Source: Alphaproteobacteria bacterium (GTDB taxonomy: Bacteria; Pseudomonadota; Alphaproteobacteria; UBA8366). Taken from it: 64,000 bases of DNA. Positions 17,069 to 26,496 of this stretch are shown here, piece by piece (position 1 is the first letter of the stretch; each line of letters begins with the position of its first letter). The translations under genes and the position numbers were made by a program. The notes below the pieces were generated by a model. It made no database searches and was not told the origin of the DNA. It saw only the letters and a list, made by a program, of their open reading frames with translations. The DNA lies in NCBI GenBank assembly GCA_028281325.1, contig JANQKC010000023.1, positions 62,001 to 126,000 on the forward strand, given 5' to 3'.

Positions 17069-18586
17069 TCACTTCCAGATTTTCGTTCCGCTGCCCGGCA
17101 GGCCCAGGTCCTTCCACATATCGTCGACCTTTTCGATCACGGCGTCGGACATGCGGATTTCCGTGCCCCACTCGCGGCTGACCTCGTTCGGCATCTTGTT
17201 GGTCGCGTCCAACCCGATCTTGGAGCCGAGGCCCGAGACCGGACTCGCGAAGTCGAGATAGTCGATCGGTGTGCCCTCGATCACCGTGATGTCCCGCGCC
17301 GGGTCCATCCGGGTGGAGACGGCCCACATCACGTCCTTCCAGTCGCGGGCGTCGATCTCGGCATCCACCACGATCACCCATTTCGTGTAGGTGAACTGCC
17401 GCAGGAAGGACCAGACGCCCATCATGATGCGCTTGGCATGCCCGGCATAGGCCTTGCGCATCGACACCACCGCGATGCGGTAGGAACAGCCTTCCGGCGG
17501 CAGCCAGAAATCCTCGATCTCCGGGAACTGCTGCTGCATCAGCGGAATGAAGACCTCGTTCAGCGCCTCGCCGAGCACGCTGGGCTCGTCCGGCGGCCGT
17601 CCGGTAAAGGTCGACAGGTAGATCGGGTCGCGCCGCATGGTGATCGCGCTGATCTTGAATACGGGGAAGCGCTCGACCGAATTGTAATAGCCGGTGTGGT
17701 CGCCGTAGGGACCTTCGTCGCCGTAGTCGTCGAGGCTGACATGGCCTTCGATGACGATCTCGGCATTGGCGGGCACTTTCAGGGGCACCGTCTTGCAGTC
17801 GACCAATTCGGTGCGTTTGCCGCGCAGCAGTCCGGCGAAATGATATTCCGACATCGTGTCCGGCACCGGCGTGACGGCGGCGAGGATGCTGGCGGGGTCC
17901 GCGCCGATCACCGCGGCCGCCGGTAACGGTTCGGCTTTGGTGTCTTTCCATCGCGCGTGGTGTTGCGCGCCGCCGCGATGCTTGAGCCAGCGCATCAGCG
18001 TGCTGTCGCGGCCGGTCACCTGCATGCGGTAGATACCGAGGTTGAAGTCGTCTTCGCGGCGTTTGCCGGGCCCTTTGGTGGCGACCAGCGGCCAGGTGAT
18101 CAGAGGCGCGGGCTCGCCGGGCCAGCAGGTCTGCACCGGCAGTTTGCCGAGATCGATCTCATCGCCTTGCCAGACGACCGCCTGGCAGTCGGCGCGCGAG
18201 ACCGTCTTCGGTTTCATCGTCATCGCCGACTTCAGCAGCGGCAATTTTTCGATCGCGTCGCGGACGCCGCCGGGCGGTTCCGGCTGACGCAGGGCGGCGA
18301 GCGTTTCGCCGAGCGCCCGCAACTGGTCCGGCATGCGGCCCATCCCGGCGGCGACCCGGTTCACCGTCCCGAACAGGTTGACCAGCACCGGCATGGCCTG
18401 CGGGTTGCCCTCGCCGTCGACGGGGTTTTCGAACAGCACGGCGGGGCCGTTCTCGGCCAACAGCCGGGTCTGGATTTCGGTCATCTCCAGCACGGTGGAG
18501 ACGGGGCGGGAGACGCGGACAAGGCGGCCATCCGCTTCCAGGGCGGCGATGAAATCGCGCAGCGAGGTATACGGTTTCGATGACAT
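17069..18586 (-). CDS. ubiD: UbiD family decarboxylase
   Basis: A 505-residue prenylated-FMN-dependent decarboxylase of the UbiD family. Conserved blocks include [10 protein letters not shown] with the metal/prFMN Asn region, MRWLKHRGG, and the [12 protein letters not shown] segment near residue 288 that contains the catalytic acidic cluster. In ubiquinone synthesis UbiD removes the carboxyl group of 3-octaprenyl-4-hydroxybenzoate; ubiA occurs about 4 kb away in this window, which supports that role. The prFMN supplier ubiX is not in the window. UbiD relatives also decarboxylate aromatic acids, so the symbol follows family and length. Confidence 0.85.
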   Translation of the reverse strand: MSSKPYTSLRDFIAALEADGRLVRVSRPVSTVLEMTEIQTRLLAENGPAVLFENPVDGEGNPQAMPVLVNLFGTVNRVAAGMGRMPDQLRALGETLAALRQPEPPGGVRDAIEKLPLLKSAMTMKPKTVSRADCQAVVWQGDEIDLGKLPVQTCWPGEPAPLITWPLVATKGPGKRREDDFNLGIYRMQVTGRDSTLMRWLKHRGGAQHHARWKDTKAEPLPAAAVIGADPASILAAVTPVPDTMSEYHFAGLLRGKRTELVDCKTVPLKVPANAEIVIEGHVSLDDYGDEGPYGDHTGYYNSVERFPVFKISAITMRRDPIYLSTFTGRPPDEPSVLGEALNEVFIPLMQQQFPEIEDFWLPPEGCSYRIAVVSMRKAYAGHAKRIMMGVWSFLRQFTYTKWVIVVDAEIDARDWKDVMWAVSTRMDPARDITVIEGTPIDYLDFASPVSGLGSKIGLDATNKMPNEVSREWGTEIRMSDAVIEKVDDMWKDLGLPGSGTKIWK

Positions 18587-18633
18587 GGCCGCACCCTAAC
18601 GCGCGCGTGAGGAATGAAAAAGCCGAGGCTTAT

Positions 18634-19257
18634 TCATGCGGTTGGATAGCCGCCGCCGCGGGATAGAAAATCCTTGAGCAAGACAAGCCGGTCGTTGCCC
18701 CAGAACAGCCGGCCGCCGCTGACGAAAGTGGGAACACCGAAGGCGCCCGCCGCCACGGCGTCCTCCACATTCCGGTCATGCAGCGCCCTGGTTTCCGGTT
18801 CGTCGATCATGCCCAGCAAGGTTTTGCCGTCGAGGCCGGTCATGTCGGCGATCCGGCGCAGGTCGTCGTCTGCAATTGCGTTCCGGCCTTCCGTGAAAAC
18901 GGCGGCGAAAAGGGCCTGGCTGAGAGTCTTACAACGATCCAACCGGCCCGCCGCGACGCAGGCCAGCGCATAGCGTTCGTATTCCTTGATACCGTCGCTC
19001 GGCTCGGTATAGGGGACGCCGTAATAGGCAGCCCAACAAAGCGCATCGTAGCGGCGGTACCGCCAATCGTATTGGCCGGACGGCGGAGTCTCCTGGCGGA
19101 AGGGGTGCATGCCGCGTTTCAGCATCAGCGCGCTGCTGTAGAGCGGCCGCCAGCGGACACGGCATCCGGTGTCGCGTTCCAGCGCCGGCATCTGGGTCGA
19201 AGCAAGATACGAATACCGGCTTCCGATGCCGTAGAAGAAGTCGACGCTCCGTTCCAT
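18634..19257 (-). CDS. 2-hydroxychromene-2-carboxylate isomerase family (DsbA-like fold)
   Basis: A 207-residue kappa-class GST/DsbA-fold protein. Instead of a CxxC pair it has GSRYSYLAS near residue 12, where HCCA isomerases and kappa GSTs hold the catalytic serine that binds glutathione. The cis-Pro region is FGVPTFVSGGRLFWGNDR near residue 173, characteristic of the family. Known members isomerise an aromatic pathway intermediate in naphthalene breakdown; many homologues have unknown substrates, and no aromatic ring-cleavage genes lie here. The ATG at 19257 follows a weak AGGAACGG-type site. Confidence 0.85.
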   Translation of the reverse strand: MERSVDFFYGIGSRYSYLASTQMPALERDTGCRVRWRPLYSSALMLKRGMHPFRQETPPSGQYDWRYRRYDALCWAAYYGVPYTEPSDGIKEYERYALACVAAGRLDRCKTLSQALFAAVFTEGRNAIADDDLRRIADMTGLDGKTLLGMIDEPETRALHDRNVEDAVAAGAFGVPTFVSGGRLFWGNDRLVLLKDFLSRGGGYPTA

Positions 19258-19290
19258 GCCGTTCCTCCGCTGCGTGACCCTGCCCGATCT

Positions 19291-20502
19291 CTAGCGCCGC
19301 CCGCCCGCCAGCTTAACCGCGTCCGGATGCGCGCGCAGCCGCGCCATCGCGACGACCCCGATGACCGGCCCGGCGGCGAGGACGGCGAAGGCGTAGGACC
19401 AGCCCGCGGCCTCGACCAGCGGTGGGATCATGTGGATCGTCAGCAGGGTCAATAGAAATCCGAGGCTGGTCTGCATGGTCAGCATCGTGCCGATCAGCGA
19501 TTTGTCCGACAGTTCCGCGACGCTGGCGGAGAATTGCGCCGAGTCCGCGACGATCGAGAATCCCCAGATCAAGCACACGGCGACGAGTGCGAGCGGCGGG
19601 CCGCCGAACAGGAAACCGGTCACCAACGCGCAGCCGCCGCTGACCGTCATGGCGGCGATGGTCAACTTGGTCCGGCCCCATCGGTCGGCGACGGCGCCGC
19701 CCAGAATACACCCGATGGCGCCCGCGGCGATCGTCGCGAAGGTCGCGCCGGCGGCCCATACGGAGGCCTGGCCGGCATCGCCGAAGGTGAGCCGGAAACT
19801 GGCGTCGAGGAACACGCCGATCCACGCCCACATCGCATACAGCTCCCACATATGGCCGAGATAGCCGATATTCGCGAGGCGCAGCGATGGCGTGGTCCAC
19901 CCTTTCAAGGCGTGGCGCGGATCGAAGGGCGGCGACGGGGCGGTGTTGGGGCCGACCGGCGCGAGCCGGATCAAAAAGGCGGCCGCCAACGCCGATAGCG
20001 ATGCGGCGAGCAAGGTCAGCCGCCAATCGACCCCGCCGAGCGCGTTGAACAAATGCGGCGACGCCGACCCCAGCGTGAGAGCGCCGACCAATAGCCCCAC
20101 CATCAGCCCCATATCGGCCTTGGCCCAGGTGGTCACCAATTTCATGCCGACCGGATATATTCCGGCCATGCACATGCCGGTCACGAATCGCAGCATCACG
20201 ACGATGGGCGAGGCCGGGTCGACGGGCAGGATCGCCGCGTTCGCCGCGGCCCCGACCAGGGCGGACGCCATGATGAACCGCCGCGGGTCCAGCCGGTCGG
20301 CAAGCCCGAAGAAGGCGCTGCACAGCGTGCCGGCGACAAAGCCGAGCTGGACGGCGCTGGTGAACAGGGACGCCGATTGCGCGTCGATCAGTCCTTGCGC
20401 GCGCAGCGACGGCACGACGGCGGAGGCGGAGAACCACAACGCCATCGCCGCGACCTGGCTGACGGCGATGATCGTGATGGCGGTGGCGCGACGGGAGAAC
20501 AT
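19291..20502 (-). CDS. MFS transporter
   Basis: A 403-residue major facilitator protein with twelve predicted transmembrane helices. The start MFSRRATAITIIAVSQ at 20502 places the first helix close to the N-terminus; in-frame ATGs at 20559 and 20544 are possible. The loop between helices 2 and 3 (FGLADRLDPRRF) and that between 8 and 9 (GGAVADRWGRTK) match the MFS signature. Family placement gives no substrate. It lies 33 bases after the isomerase-like gene on the same strand and may share its transcript. Confidence 0.85.
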   Translation of the reverse strand: MFSRRATAITIIAVSQVAAMALWFSASAVVPSLRAQGLIDAQSASLFTSAVQLGFVAGTLCSAFFGLADRLDPRRFIMASALVGAAANAAILPVDPASPIVVMLRFVTGMCMAGIYPVGMKLVTTWAKADMGLMVGLLVGALTLGSASPHLFNALGGVDWRLTLLAASLSALAAAFLIRLAPVGPNTAPSPPFDPRHALKGWTTPSLRLANIGYLGHMWELYAMWAWIGVFLDASFRLTFGDAGQASVWAAGATFATIAAGAIGCILGGAVADRWGRTKLTIAAMTVSGGCALVTGFLFGGPPLALVAVCLIWGFSIVADSAQFSASVAELSDKSLIGTMLTMQTSLGFLLTLLTIHMIPPLVEAAGWSYAFAVLAAGPVIGVVAMARLRAHPDAVKLAGGRR

Positions 20503-20644
20503 ATTCGGACAGAACCCTTGTGGCGCGGCGCAGGGTAGCATTTTCATCGGGGCCGGCAACGAGACGAATGCAAAGGGTGCGCTTGACCACGCCGAATGTC
20601 CTGATCGACTATGTATTTCAAGATTATGACGGTTGAGAGTGTTT

Positions 20645-21367
20645 ATGGCCGACCCTGACGATATCCTTGCCCGCGCGCGCGACTATCCCTACGCACTGCC
20701 CGGGCGTTCGTATATTTGGACGGGGACGCAGGCGGACCCGATGCATGTGGATGCGTTCGATCCGGCGATGACCGACGGCCGGACGCCGGTGTTGGCCGTC
20801 GGGTCGAACCAGTCGCCGCAGCAGTTGGCGCGCAAATACGGCGTCGGCAGCCATCATGCGATCCCGGTGCAGCAGGCCACCCTTGCCGATTTCGACGTGG
20901 TGTTCGCGGCCCATATCTCGACCTATGGCGCGGTGCCGGCCATGTTGCAGCGTGCGCCGGGCGTCGACGTGACGCTCTACGTCACCTGGCTCGACGACGC
21001 GCAACTCGACATCATGCACAAGACCGAAGGCAATTATCATTTCGCCGAGATTGCCGATGTCGACCTGCGTCTCGACGGCGACAGGACGCGGGAATCGGTT
21101 TTTCTCTACGTGGCGCGGCTGGGCCACCTGGTGCATGACGAAAATCCCGTCAGTCTCGGCGCGGTGCCGGCGGAAGGACGGCGGAACGCCGGGCGCACCA
21201 CGGCGGAGATGCTGCGCCATGTGCAGGAGCGGCTGGCGCATGAGGGCGATCATGATGATTTCGTGCTGCGCCTCGTCGATGACCCGCACTATCGCCGATC
21301 CTGCATCGAGCGATTGTCCGAGGATTCCGTGCCCTTCGATTATCACTTCCGGATCGTCGACCGATGA
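20645..21367 (+). CDS. Uncharacterised protein, possibly gamma-glutamylcyclotransferase-like fold
   Basis: A 240-residue soluble protein not matched with confidence. VLAVGSNQSPQQLARKYG near residue 48 recalls the xxGSN phosphate-binding loop that opens gamma-glutamylcyclotransferase-like domains, but the rest of that signature could not be confirmed. A second conserved-looking block is DVVFAAHISTYGAVPAML near 85. The ATG at 20645 follows GAGAG; an in-frame TTG lies 12 bases upstream. The last four bases overlap the PPK2 start (ATGA), so the two are translationally coupled. Confidence 0.75.
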   Translation: MADPDDILARARDYPYALPGRSYIWTGTQADPMHVDAFDPAMTDGRTPVLAVGSNQSPQQLARKYGVGSHHAIPVQQATLADFDVVFAAHISTYGAVPAMLQRAPGVDVTLYVTWLDDAQLDIMHKTEGNYHFAEIADVDLRLDGDRTRESVFLYVARLGHLVHDENPVSLGAVPAEGRRNAGRTTAEMLRHVQERLAHEGDHDDFVLRLVDDPHYRRSCIERLSEDSVPFDYHFRIVDR

Positions 21368-22176
21368 AGACATCGATTAAGCTGCGCCGGGACAAGATCA
21401 AGGTCGCTTCGCTCGACACGGACGGCCGGATCACCAAAGCGGTTTACGAGAAGAAGCTGGCGGTCCTGCAGCAGCGCATGCTGACGATCCTCCAGGCCTA
21501 CATGCACACGGGCGACCGCGCGGTGGTGGTGTTCGAAGGCGTGGATGCCGCCGGCAAGGGCGGAACGATCCGGCGGTTGACCAGCGTCCTGGATCCGCGC
21601 GCCTATAAGGTCTGGCCGATCGGCGCGCCCAATGAGGTGGAGCGCCGGCAGCACTATCTGACGCGGTTCTGGGGGCGTTTGCCCGAACGCGGCCGGCTCG
21701 CGGTGTTCGACCGGTCCTGGTACGGCCGGGTGCTGGTCGAGCGGGTGGAACACTTCGCCACGAAAGCGGAGTGGCGCCGTGCCTACGCGGAGATCAACGA
21801 ATTCGAACATATGCTGATCAATGACGGTGTTCGATTGGTGAAAATCTTCCTGCATATTTCGTCGGACGAACAATTGAAGCGGTTCAAGCACCGGGTGAAC
21901 GATCCGTTGAAGCGCTGGAAACTGACCTTCGAGGATGTGCGCAACCGCGAGAAGTGGGATTTTTACGAAACCGCGATCGACGAAATGGTCGCCAAGACGT
22001 CCACCGTGGAAGCCCCGTGGCACGTTATCGCCACCAATAACAAGAAGCGTGCGAGGATCGATGCGCTGTCGCTGATTACCGAACGGATGGCCGCCGGGGT
22101 CGATCTCAAACCGCATCCGCTGGATCCTGAATTGCAAGCGGCGGCGGAAGAGGTGCTCGGACTGACGTTCGACTAG
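21364..22176 (+). CDS. ppk2: Polyphosphate kinase 2 family protein
   Basis: A 270-residue PPK2, which moves phosphate between polyphosphate and nucleotides. Walker A is FEGVDAAGKGG (about 58-67), Walker B is VFDRSWYGRVLVERV (about 117), and the lid module is FKHRVNDPLKRWKLT. The single-domain length fits class I PPK2, which can make ATP or GTP from polyphosphate; class cannot be fixed without alignment. The start overlaps the preceding gene by four bases and the stop overlaps the convergent methyltransferase stop by four bases. Confidence 0.9.
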   Translation: MKTSIKLRRDKIKVASLDTDGRITKAVYEKKLAVLQQRMLTILQAYMHTGDRAVVVFEGVDAAGKGGTIRRLTSVLDPRAYKVWPIGAPNEVERRQHYLTRFWGRLPERGRLAVFDRSWYGRVLVERVEHFATKAEWRRAYAEINEFEHMLINDGVRLVKIFLHISSDEQLKRFKHRVNDPLKRWKLTFEDVRNREKWDFYETAIDEMVAKTSTVEAPWHVIATNNKKRARIDALSLITERMAAGVDLKPHPLDPELQAAAEEVLGLTFD

Positions 22177-22823
22177 TCCGCCGTGAATTTCCAGACCACC
22201 GCGTTGCGCACGTCGGTGTCTTCCAACTCGCGCGTCGTCTTGACGGCATAGCGGACGACCCAGTCCAGTCCGCCCTGCGGCAAATATGTCCGGCCGGGGT
22301 CGCCGAGCCGCACGGTCCGGCCCTTGCGCGCCAGACGCCGTAGCCATTGCGCCACCCGGTCGGAAAGCGGTTGCTCGTAGCAGATATCGCCGGCCAGCAC
22401 GACGTCCCAGGGACCATCCTGACCGATCAGGTCCTCCGACGTCGCCGTGATCGTCACCGCGTTCAGCTTGGCGTTGAGGTCGATCGCCGCCATGGCGAAA
22501 GGGTCTATATCGCTGGCGGTCACGGAAGCCGCGCCGGATTTTGCCGCGGCGATCGCCACCAGCCCGCATCCGCTGGCGAAATCGAGCACGCGTTTGCCGG
22601 CGACGACATCGGGATTGTCCAGGATGTATCGCGCCACCGCCTGTCCGCCGGCCCACGCGAAGGCCCAGTAGGGCGGCGGGATGCCGAGATGGGCCAGGTC
22701 GTCCTCGGTCGCCTGCCAGATCGGGACGATCTCGGTCGCCAGACGCAGGCGGACTTCCGGAATCAGCGGCGGTGTTTCGATGGCGGTGTTCGCCTCGATG
22801 AACGTTTTCGGATCCTTAGGCAA
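22173..22823 (-). CDS. Class I SAM methyltransferase, METTL20/EtfB-lysine methyltransferase-like
   Basis: A 216-residue seven-beta-strand methyltransferase. The SAM-binding motif I is VLDFASGCGLVAIAAAKSGA near residue 78, followed by the acidic ASDIDPFA loop. IPPPYWAFAWAGGQAVARYIL (about 48-68) is characteristic of the METTL20 group, whose bacterial members methylate lysines of electron-transfer flavoprotein beta. It overlaps the end of ubiA by 8 bases on the same strand, so the two form an operon. No etf genes lie in the window. The target assignment is by family resemblance only. Confidence 0.75.
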   Translation of the reverse strand: MPKDPKTFIEANTAIETPPLIPEVRLRLATEIVPIWQATEDDLAHLGIPPPYWAFAWAGGQAVARYILDNPDVVAGKRVLDFASGCGLVAIAAAKSGAASVTASDIDPFAMAAIDLNAKLNAVTITATSEDLIGQDGPWDVVLAGDICYEQPLSDRVAQWLRRLARKGRTVRLGDPGRTYLPQGGLDWVVRYAVKTTRELEDTDVRNAVVWKFTAD

Positions 22824-23766
22824 TCGGCACGCCGCCCGCCAGCATGGCGGCCAGAACCAAGAGACCCGCGTACCGGTTGGACTTGAACTTCACAAGGCAA
22901 TCCGCCGGGTCGTCCAGGTCGACCGTTGCCGCCTGCCGCGCGAGTTGGAAGGCGGCATAGGCGAGAAAGGGATAGGCCGTCCATTGCAAACCGGCGGTCC
23001 AGAAGGCCGCGACCAGCAGGACGATGGTGAGCGTATAGAAAACCCACAGCCAGGGCCGCGTGTTCGCGCCGAGCTTCAACGCGGTGGATTTTACGCCGAT
23101 CAGCGCGTCGTCTTCCTTGTCCTGATGGGCGTAGATCGTGTCGTAGCCCAGCGTCCAGACGACCCCCGCCGCGTAAAGCAGCAGCGCCGGCAACGCCAGC
23201 GACTCCGTCACGGCCGCCCATCCGACCAACGCGCCCCAGTTGAAGGTCACGCCGAGGAACGCTTGCGGCCAATAGGTGATGCGTTTCATCAGCGGATAGA
23301 GGGCGACCAGCAGCAGCGATGACATGGCGACGGCGATGGTGAAGGCGTTGAAGAAGATCAGGACGCACAAGCCGACAAGCATTTGCGCGGCCAGAAAGAC
23401 GACGGCCTGTTTGACGGTGATCGCGCCGCTGGGGATCGGACGGGTCGCGGTGCGCGCGACCCGCGCGTCGAAATCCCGGTCGAGTATATCGTTCCATGTG
23501 CAGCCGGCGCCCCGCATGACCAGCGATCCGATGGCGAACAGCAGCGCGTATTGCAGGGATCGCATCGGATCCGGGCCAAGAACCGATGCCGTCGCCAGCG
23601 CTGTGCCCCACCAGCACGGTATCAACAGAAGCCACGTGCCGATCGGCCGGTCCATACGGGCGAGGCGCAGATACGGTCGCGCCGGCGTCGGCACGAGCCG
23701 GTCGATCCAGTCGCCCGTGGCGATATCGCTTGCGCTTCGGCTTGGGTTGGGGCTGTCGCCTGTCAT
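22816..23766 (-). CDS. ubiA: 4-hydroxybenzoate octaprenyltransferase
   Basis: A 316-residue membrane prenyltransferase that attaches the polyprenyl tail to 4-hydroxybenzoate in ubiquinone synthesis. Both aspartate-rich Mg-diphosphate motifs are present: NDILDRDFD near residue 92 and DTIYAHQDKEDD near 210. About eight transmembrane helices are predicted, and the N-terminal block RPYLRLARMDRPIGTWLL is typical. It is divergent from rsmE (53 bases apart) and co-directional with the overlapping methyltransferase gene. Confidence 0.95.
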   Translation of the reverse strand: MTGDSPNPSRSASDIATGDWIDRLVPTPARPYLRLARMDRPIGTWLLLIPCWWGTALATASVLGPDPMRSLQYALLFAIGSLVMRGAGCTWNDILDRDFDARVARTATRPIPSGAITVKQAVVFLAAQMLVGLCVLIFFNAFTIAVAMSSLLLVALYPLMKRITYWPQAFLGVTFNWGALVGWAAVTESLALPALLLYAAGVVWTLGYDTIYAHQDKEDDALIGVKSTALKLGANTRPWLWVFYTLTIVLLVAAFWTAGLQWTAYPFLAYAAFQLARQAATVDLDDPADCLVKFKSNRYAGLLVLAAMLAGGVPIA

Positions 23767-23819
23767 GCGCTAATCTTGCCGGCGAGTTGCAGGCGGCTCA
23801 AGCGAAGGAGATACGGAAA

Positions 23820-24578
23820 ATGCGGCAACGGGCGCGGGCCCGGCTTTATGTCGACGATGACCTCGGCGACGGTCTGACTGTCGGCCTGGCGGCCGCCCAG
23901 GCGCATTACCTGCGGCATGTCATGCGGCTCGCCCCGGGTGATGTGGTTGCGCTGTTCAACGGCCGCGACGGTGAATGGCATGCCAGGGTCGATGGATTCG
24001 GGCGGGGCTGGTGTTCGTTGGTCATTGAGAGGCAGACGCGCGAACAGGGCGCGGAACCGGATATCTGGTTGCTGTTCGCACCGATCAAGCGGGCGCGGCT
24101 GGATTTTCTCGTCCAGAAAGCGGTCGAGTTGGGGGCGTCGAGGCTGCAGCCGGTCATGACCCGGCATACCGATGTGAAACGGGTCAATGTCGAGCGCCTG
24201 AGGGCGAATGCCGCGGAGGCGGCCGAGCAATGCGAGCGGACGACCTTGCCGGCGGTGGACGAGGCGCAGCCGTTGACGGCGGTGATGGCGGATTGGCCGT
24301 CCGAGCGCCGCCTCCTTCTCTGCGCCGAGGCGGGATCCGCGCAGCCTATTCACGACATCCTGACGGCGGAAGCCGTGTCCGGGTCGGCAGCCGTTTGGGC
24401 GATCCTCACCGGGCCGGAGGGCGGATTTGATCCATCCGAACTTGACGCACTTGGAAAACTGCCCTTTGTTACGCCGGTAAGTCTTGGCCCCCGCATCCTT
24501 CGGGCTGAAACCGCCGCCTTGTCCGCCCTAGTATGTTGGCAGTCGGTTCTTGGGGATTGGCACTCTGATCGGGTCTAA
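23820..24578 (+). CDS. rsmE: 16S rRNA (uracil-1498-N3)-methyltransferase
   Basis: A 252-residue SPOUT methyltransferase that modifies U1498 of 16S rRNA. The N-terminal PUA-like domain (RARLYVDDDL; HYLRHVMRLAPGD) is followed by the trefoil-knot SAM site with LTGPEGGFDPSE and LGPRILRAETAA near the C-terminus, both diagnostic of RsmE. The ATG at 23820 follows AAGGAG 10 bases upstream. It is followed 21 bases later by gshA. Confidence 0.95.
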   Translation: MRQRARARLYVDDDLGDGLTVGLAAAQAHYLRHVMRLAPGDVVALFNGRDGEWHARVDGFGRGWCSLVIERQTREQGAEPDIWLLFAPIKRARLDFLVQKAVELGASRLQPVMTRHTDVKRVNVERLRANAAEAAEQCERTTLPAVDEAQPLTAVMADWPSERRLLLCAEAGSAQPIHDILTAEAVSGSAAVWAILTGPEGGFDPSELDALGKLPFVTPVSLGPRILRAETAALSALVCWQSVLGDWHSDRV

Positions 24579-24599
24579 AACACGAAAGCACATTCGAAT

Positions 24600-25967
24600 A
24601 TGGCAGCACCTGCGTCTGCTGGCGGCGAAGTCATCACCGATAAGAAACAACTGGTTGAATATCTTGAGCAAGGCGTCAAGCCGCGTTCGGAGTGGCGAAT
24701 CGGCACCGAGCACGAGAAATTCGCCTACGATCTGACCGACAACAGCCCGCTGTCCTACGACGGACGGCCCGGCATTAGGATGCTGCTGGAAGGGTTGCAA
24801 CGGTTCGGCTGGCAGCCGGTCGAAGAGGCCGGCAACGTGATTGCGTTGACCCATCCGACCAGCGGGGCGGTAACGCTGGAACCCGGTGGCCAGTTCGAGC
24901 TGTCCGGGGGCTTGTTGAGCAATATCCATGAGACCTGCAACGAGGTGCACACGCATCTCGCCCAGGTGCGCGAGGTGTGCGACGAGATCGGGGCCGGGGT
25001 GGTCGGACTCGGCTTCAACCCGAAATGGCGGCGCGAGGATATCCCCTGGATGCCAAAGGGGCGCTACAAGATCATGCGCGAATACATGCCGAAGAAGGGC
25101 ACGCTCGGACTCGACATGATGCTGCGTACCTGCACCGTTCAGGTCAATCTGGATTTCTCGTCCGAAGCGGACATGGTCAAGAAGATGCGCGTCGCCATCG
25201 CCCTTCAGCCGGCCGCGACGGCGCTGTTCGCCAACTCGCCCTTCACCGAGGCCAAGCCGAACGGCTTCGCGAGCTTCCGCAGCCATACCTGGACCGACAC
25301 CGACCCGGACCGGTGCGGCATGTTGCCTTTCGTGTTCGACGAAGGCTTCGGGTTCGAGCGATGGGTCGATTACGTGCTCGACGTGCCGATGTATTTCGTC
25401 TACCGGGACGGCGTCTACAACGACGTTGCCGGCAAGTCCTTCCGCGATTTCATGGCGGGCAAGCTCGAAGGTTTCGAGGGGCAGGTGCCGCATATGGGCG
25501 ACTGGAACGACCAGATCACCCTACCTTTCCCCGAAGTCCGCCTGAAGCGGTTCATCGAAATGCGCGGGGCGGACGGCGGCCCGTGGGCGCGGCTTTGCGG
25601 GTTACCGGCGCTGTGGGTCGGGCTCTTGTACGACGATGCGGCGCTCGATGCCGCCTGGGACATGTGCAAGGACTGGACGATCGAAGAGATGTCGGCGATG
25701 CGCGACGCGGTGCCGCGGCACGCGCTCAAGGCGCCGTTCCGTAACGGCACGGTGCAGGACATCGCGCGGCAAATGGTCGACTTGGCGGCGGCCGGCCTGC
25801 GTCGCCGTGCGATTCCCGATGTCGAGTATGTCGACGAGGAACCCTATCTCGACGAGTTGAAGGAAATCGCCGAGTCCGGCATTTCACCGGCCGAGCGCCT
25901 GTTGGCGCTGTATAACAGCGAATGGCAGGGCGATATCGACCGCGTCTACGCGGACATGTCCTACTGA
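24600..25967 (+). CDS. gshA: Glutamate-cysteine ligase
   Basis: A 455-residue glutamate-cysteine ligase of the alphaproteobacterial/plant type, the first enzyme of glutathione synthesis. Conserved stretches include RIGTEHEKFAYDL near residue 33, LEPGGQFELSGG near 93, RTCTVQVNLDFSSE near 175 and NSPFTEAKPNGFASFR near 214. Start ATG at 24600, 21 bases after rsmE, so probably co-transcribed. Confidence 0.95.
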   Translation: MAAPASAGGEVITDKKQLVEYLEQGVKPRSEWRIGTEHEKFAYDLTDNSPLSYDGRPGIRMLLEGLQRFGWQPVEEAGNVIALTHPTSGAVTLEPGGQFELSGGLLSNIHETCNEVHTHLAQVREVCDEIGAGVVGLGFNPKWRREDIPWMPKGRYKIMREYMPKKGTLGLDMMLRTCTVQVNLDFSSEADMVKKMRVAIALQPAATALFANSPFTEAKPNGFASFRSHTWTDTDPDRCGMLPFVFDEGFGFERWVDYVLDVPMYFVYRDGVYNDVAGKSFRDFMAGKLEGFEGQVPHMGDWNDQITLPFPEVRLKRFIEMRGADGGPWARLCGLPALWVGLLYDDAALDAAWDMCKDWTIEEMSAMRDAVPRHALKAPFRNGTVQDIARQMVDLAAAGLRRRAIPDVEYVDEEPYLDELKEIAESGISPAERLLALYNSEWQGDIDRVYADMSY

Positions 25968-25989
25968 TCCGGTCGCCGGTTCTGGGCAA

Positions 25990-26442
25990 TTACAGGCGCT
26001 TACGCATGAAGATGCGCCGATAGCCGGCCTGCTCGCCGCGATGCGTCTCTTCCCATCCTAGGTTTTCGTAATAGGCCACGTTATCCGCCATCACGACGTG
26101 GGTGTAGAGCCGGATTTCGCCGTAGCCGCGCCGCCGTGCTTCGGTTTCGGCGAAGGCCACCAGCCGTTTGCCGACGCCCTGCCCATGGGCGGCCGGGGCG
26201 ACCGCCACGTTGTCGAGCAGCAGATACCCGTCCGCGTCGATCAGGATGAGGATTCCCAGAATATCCGTGCCGGCCCCCAGCACGAACGCCTCCGCCGCCG
26301 CGATCCGGGCGTCATAATCGTCCAGCATGGGGCCGGGCGGCTTATCCATCAATGGCAGATAGACCGCATAGGCGGCATCGACGACGGCGCGGATGGCGCC
26401 CGCGTCGGATGGGGTTGCCGGACGGATGCTCTCGCTGGGCAC
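25990..26442 (-). CDS. GNAT family N-acetyltransferase
   Basis: A 150-residue acetyltransferase with a single GNAT domain. Strand 4 and the acetyl-CoA pyrophosphate loop are seen in LLLDNVAVAPAAHGQGVGKRLV (near residue 74), followed by ARRRGYGEIRLYTHVVMADNVAYYENLGWEE. The acceptor is unknown; the AxxxNxxxYexxGF-like tail is shared by many small-molecule and protein acetyltransferases. It lies between gshA (convergent) and tldD (upstream, same strand, 54 bases apart). Confidence 0.85.
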   Translation of the reverse strand: MPSESIRPATPSDAGAIRAVVDAAYAVYLPLMDKPPGPMLDDYDARIAAAEAFVLGAGTDILGILILIDADGYLLLDNVAVAPAAHGQGVGKRLVAFAETEARRRGYGEIRLYTHVVMADNVAYYENLGWEETHRGEQAGYRRIFMRKRL

Positions 26443-26496
26443 CGGTCAGCCTTTCTGCGAATGCCCTGTGCGGGACGGCTGTCCCGCCGGCGGATG

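Noticed and set aside
20503-20644. Upstream in-frame ATGs for the MFS transporter and a TTG for the GSN-loop protein
   Set aside because: They lack ribosome binding sites, and the chosen starts place the first helix or the conserved region at a normal distance from the N-terminus.
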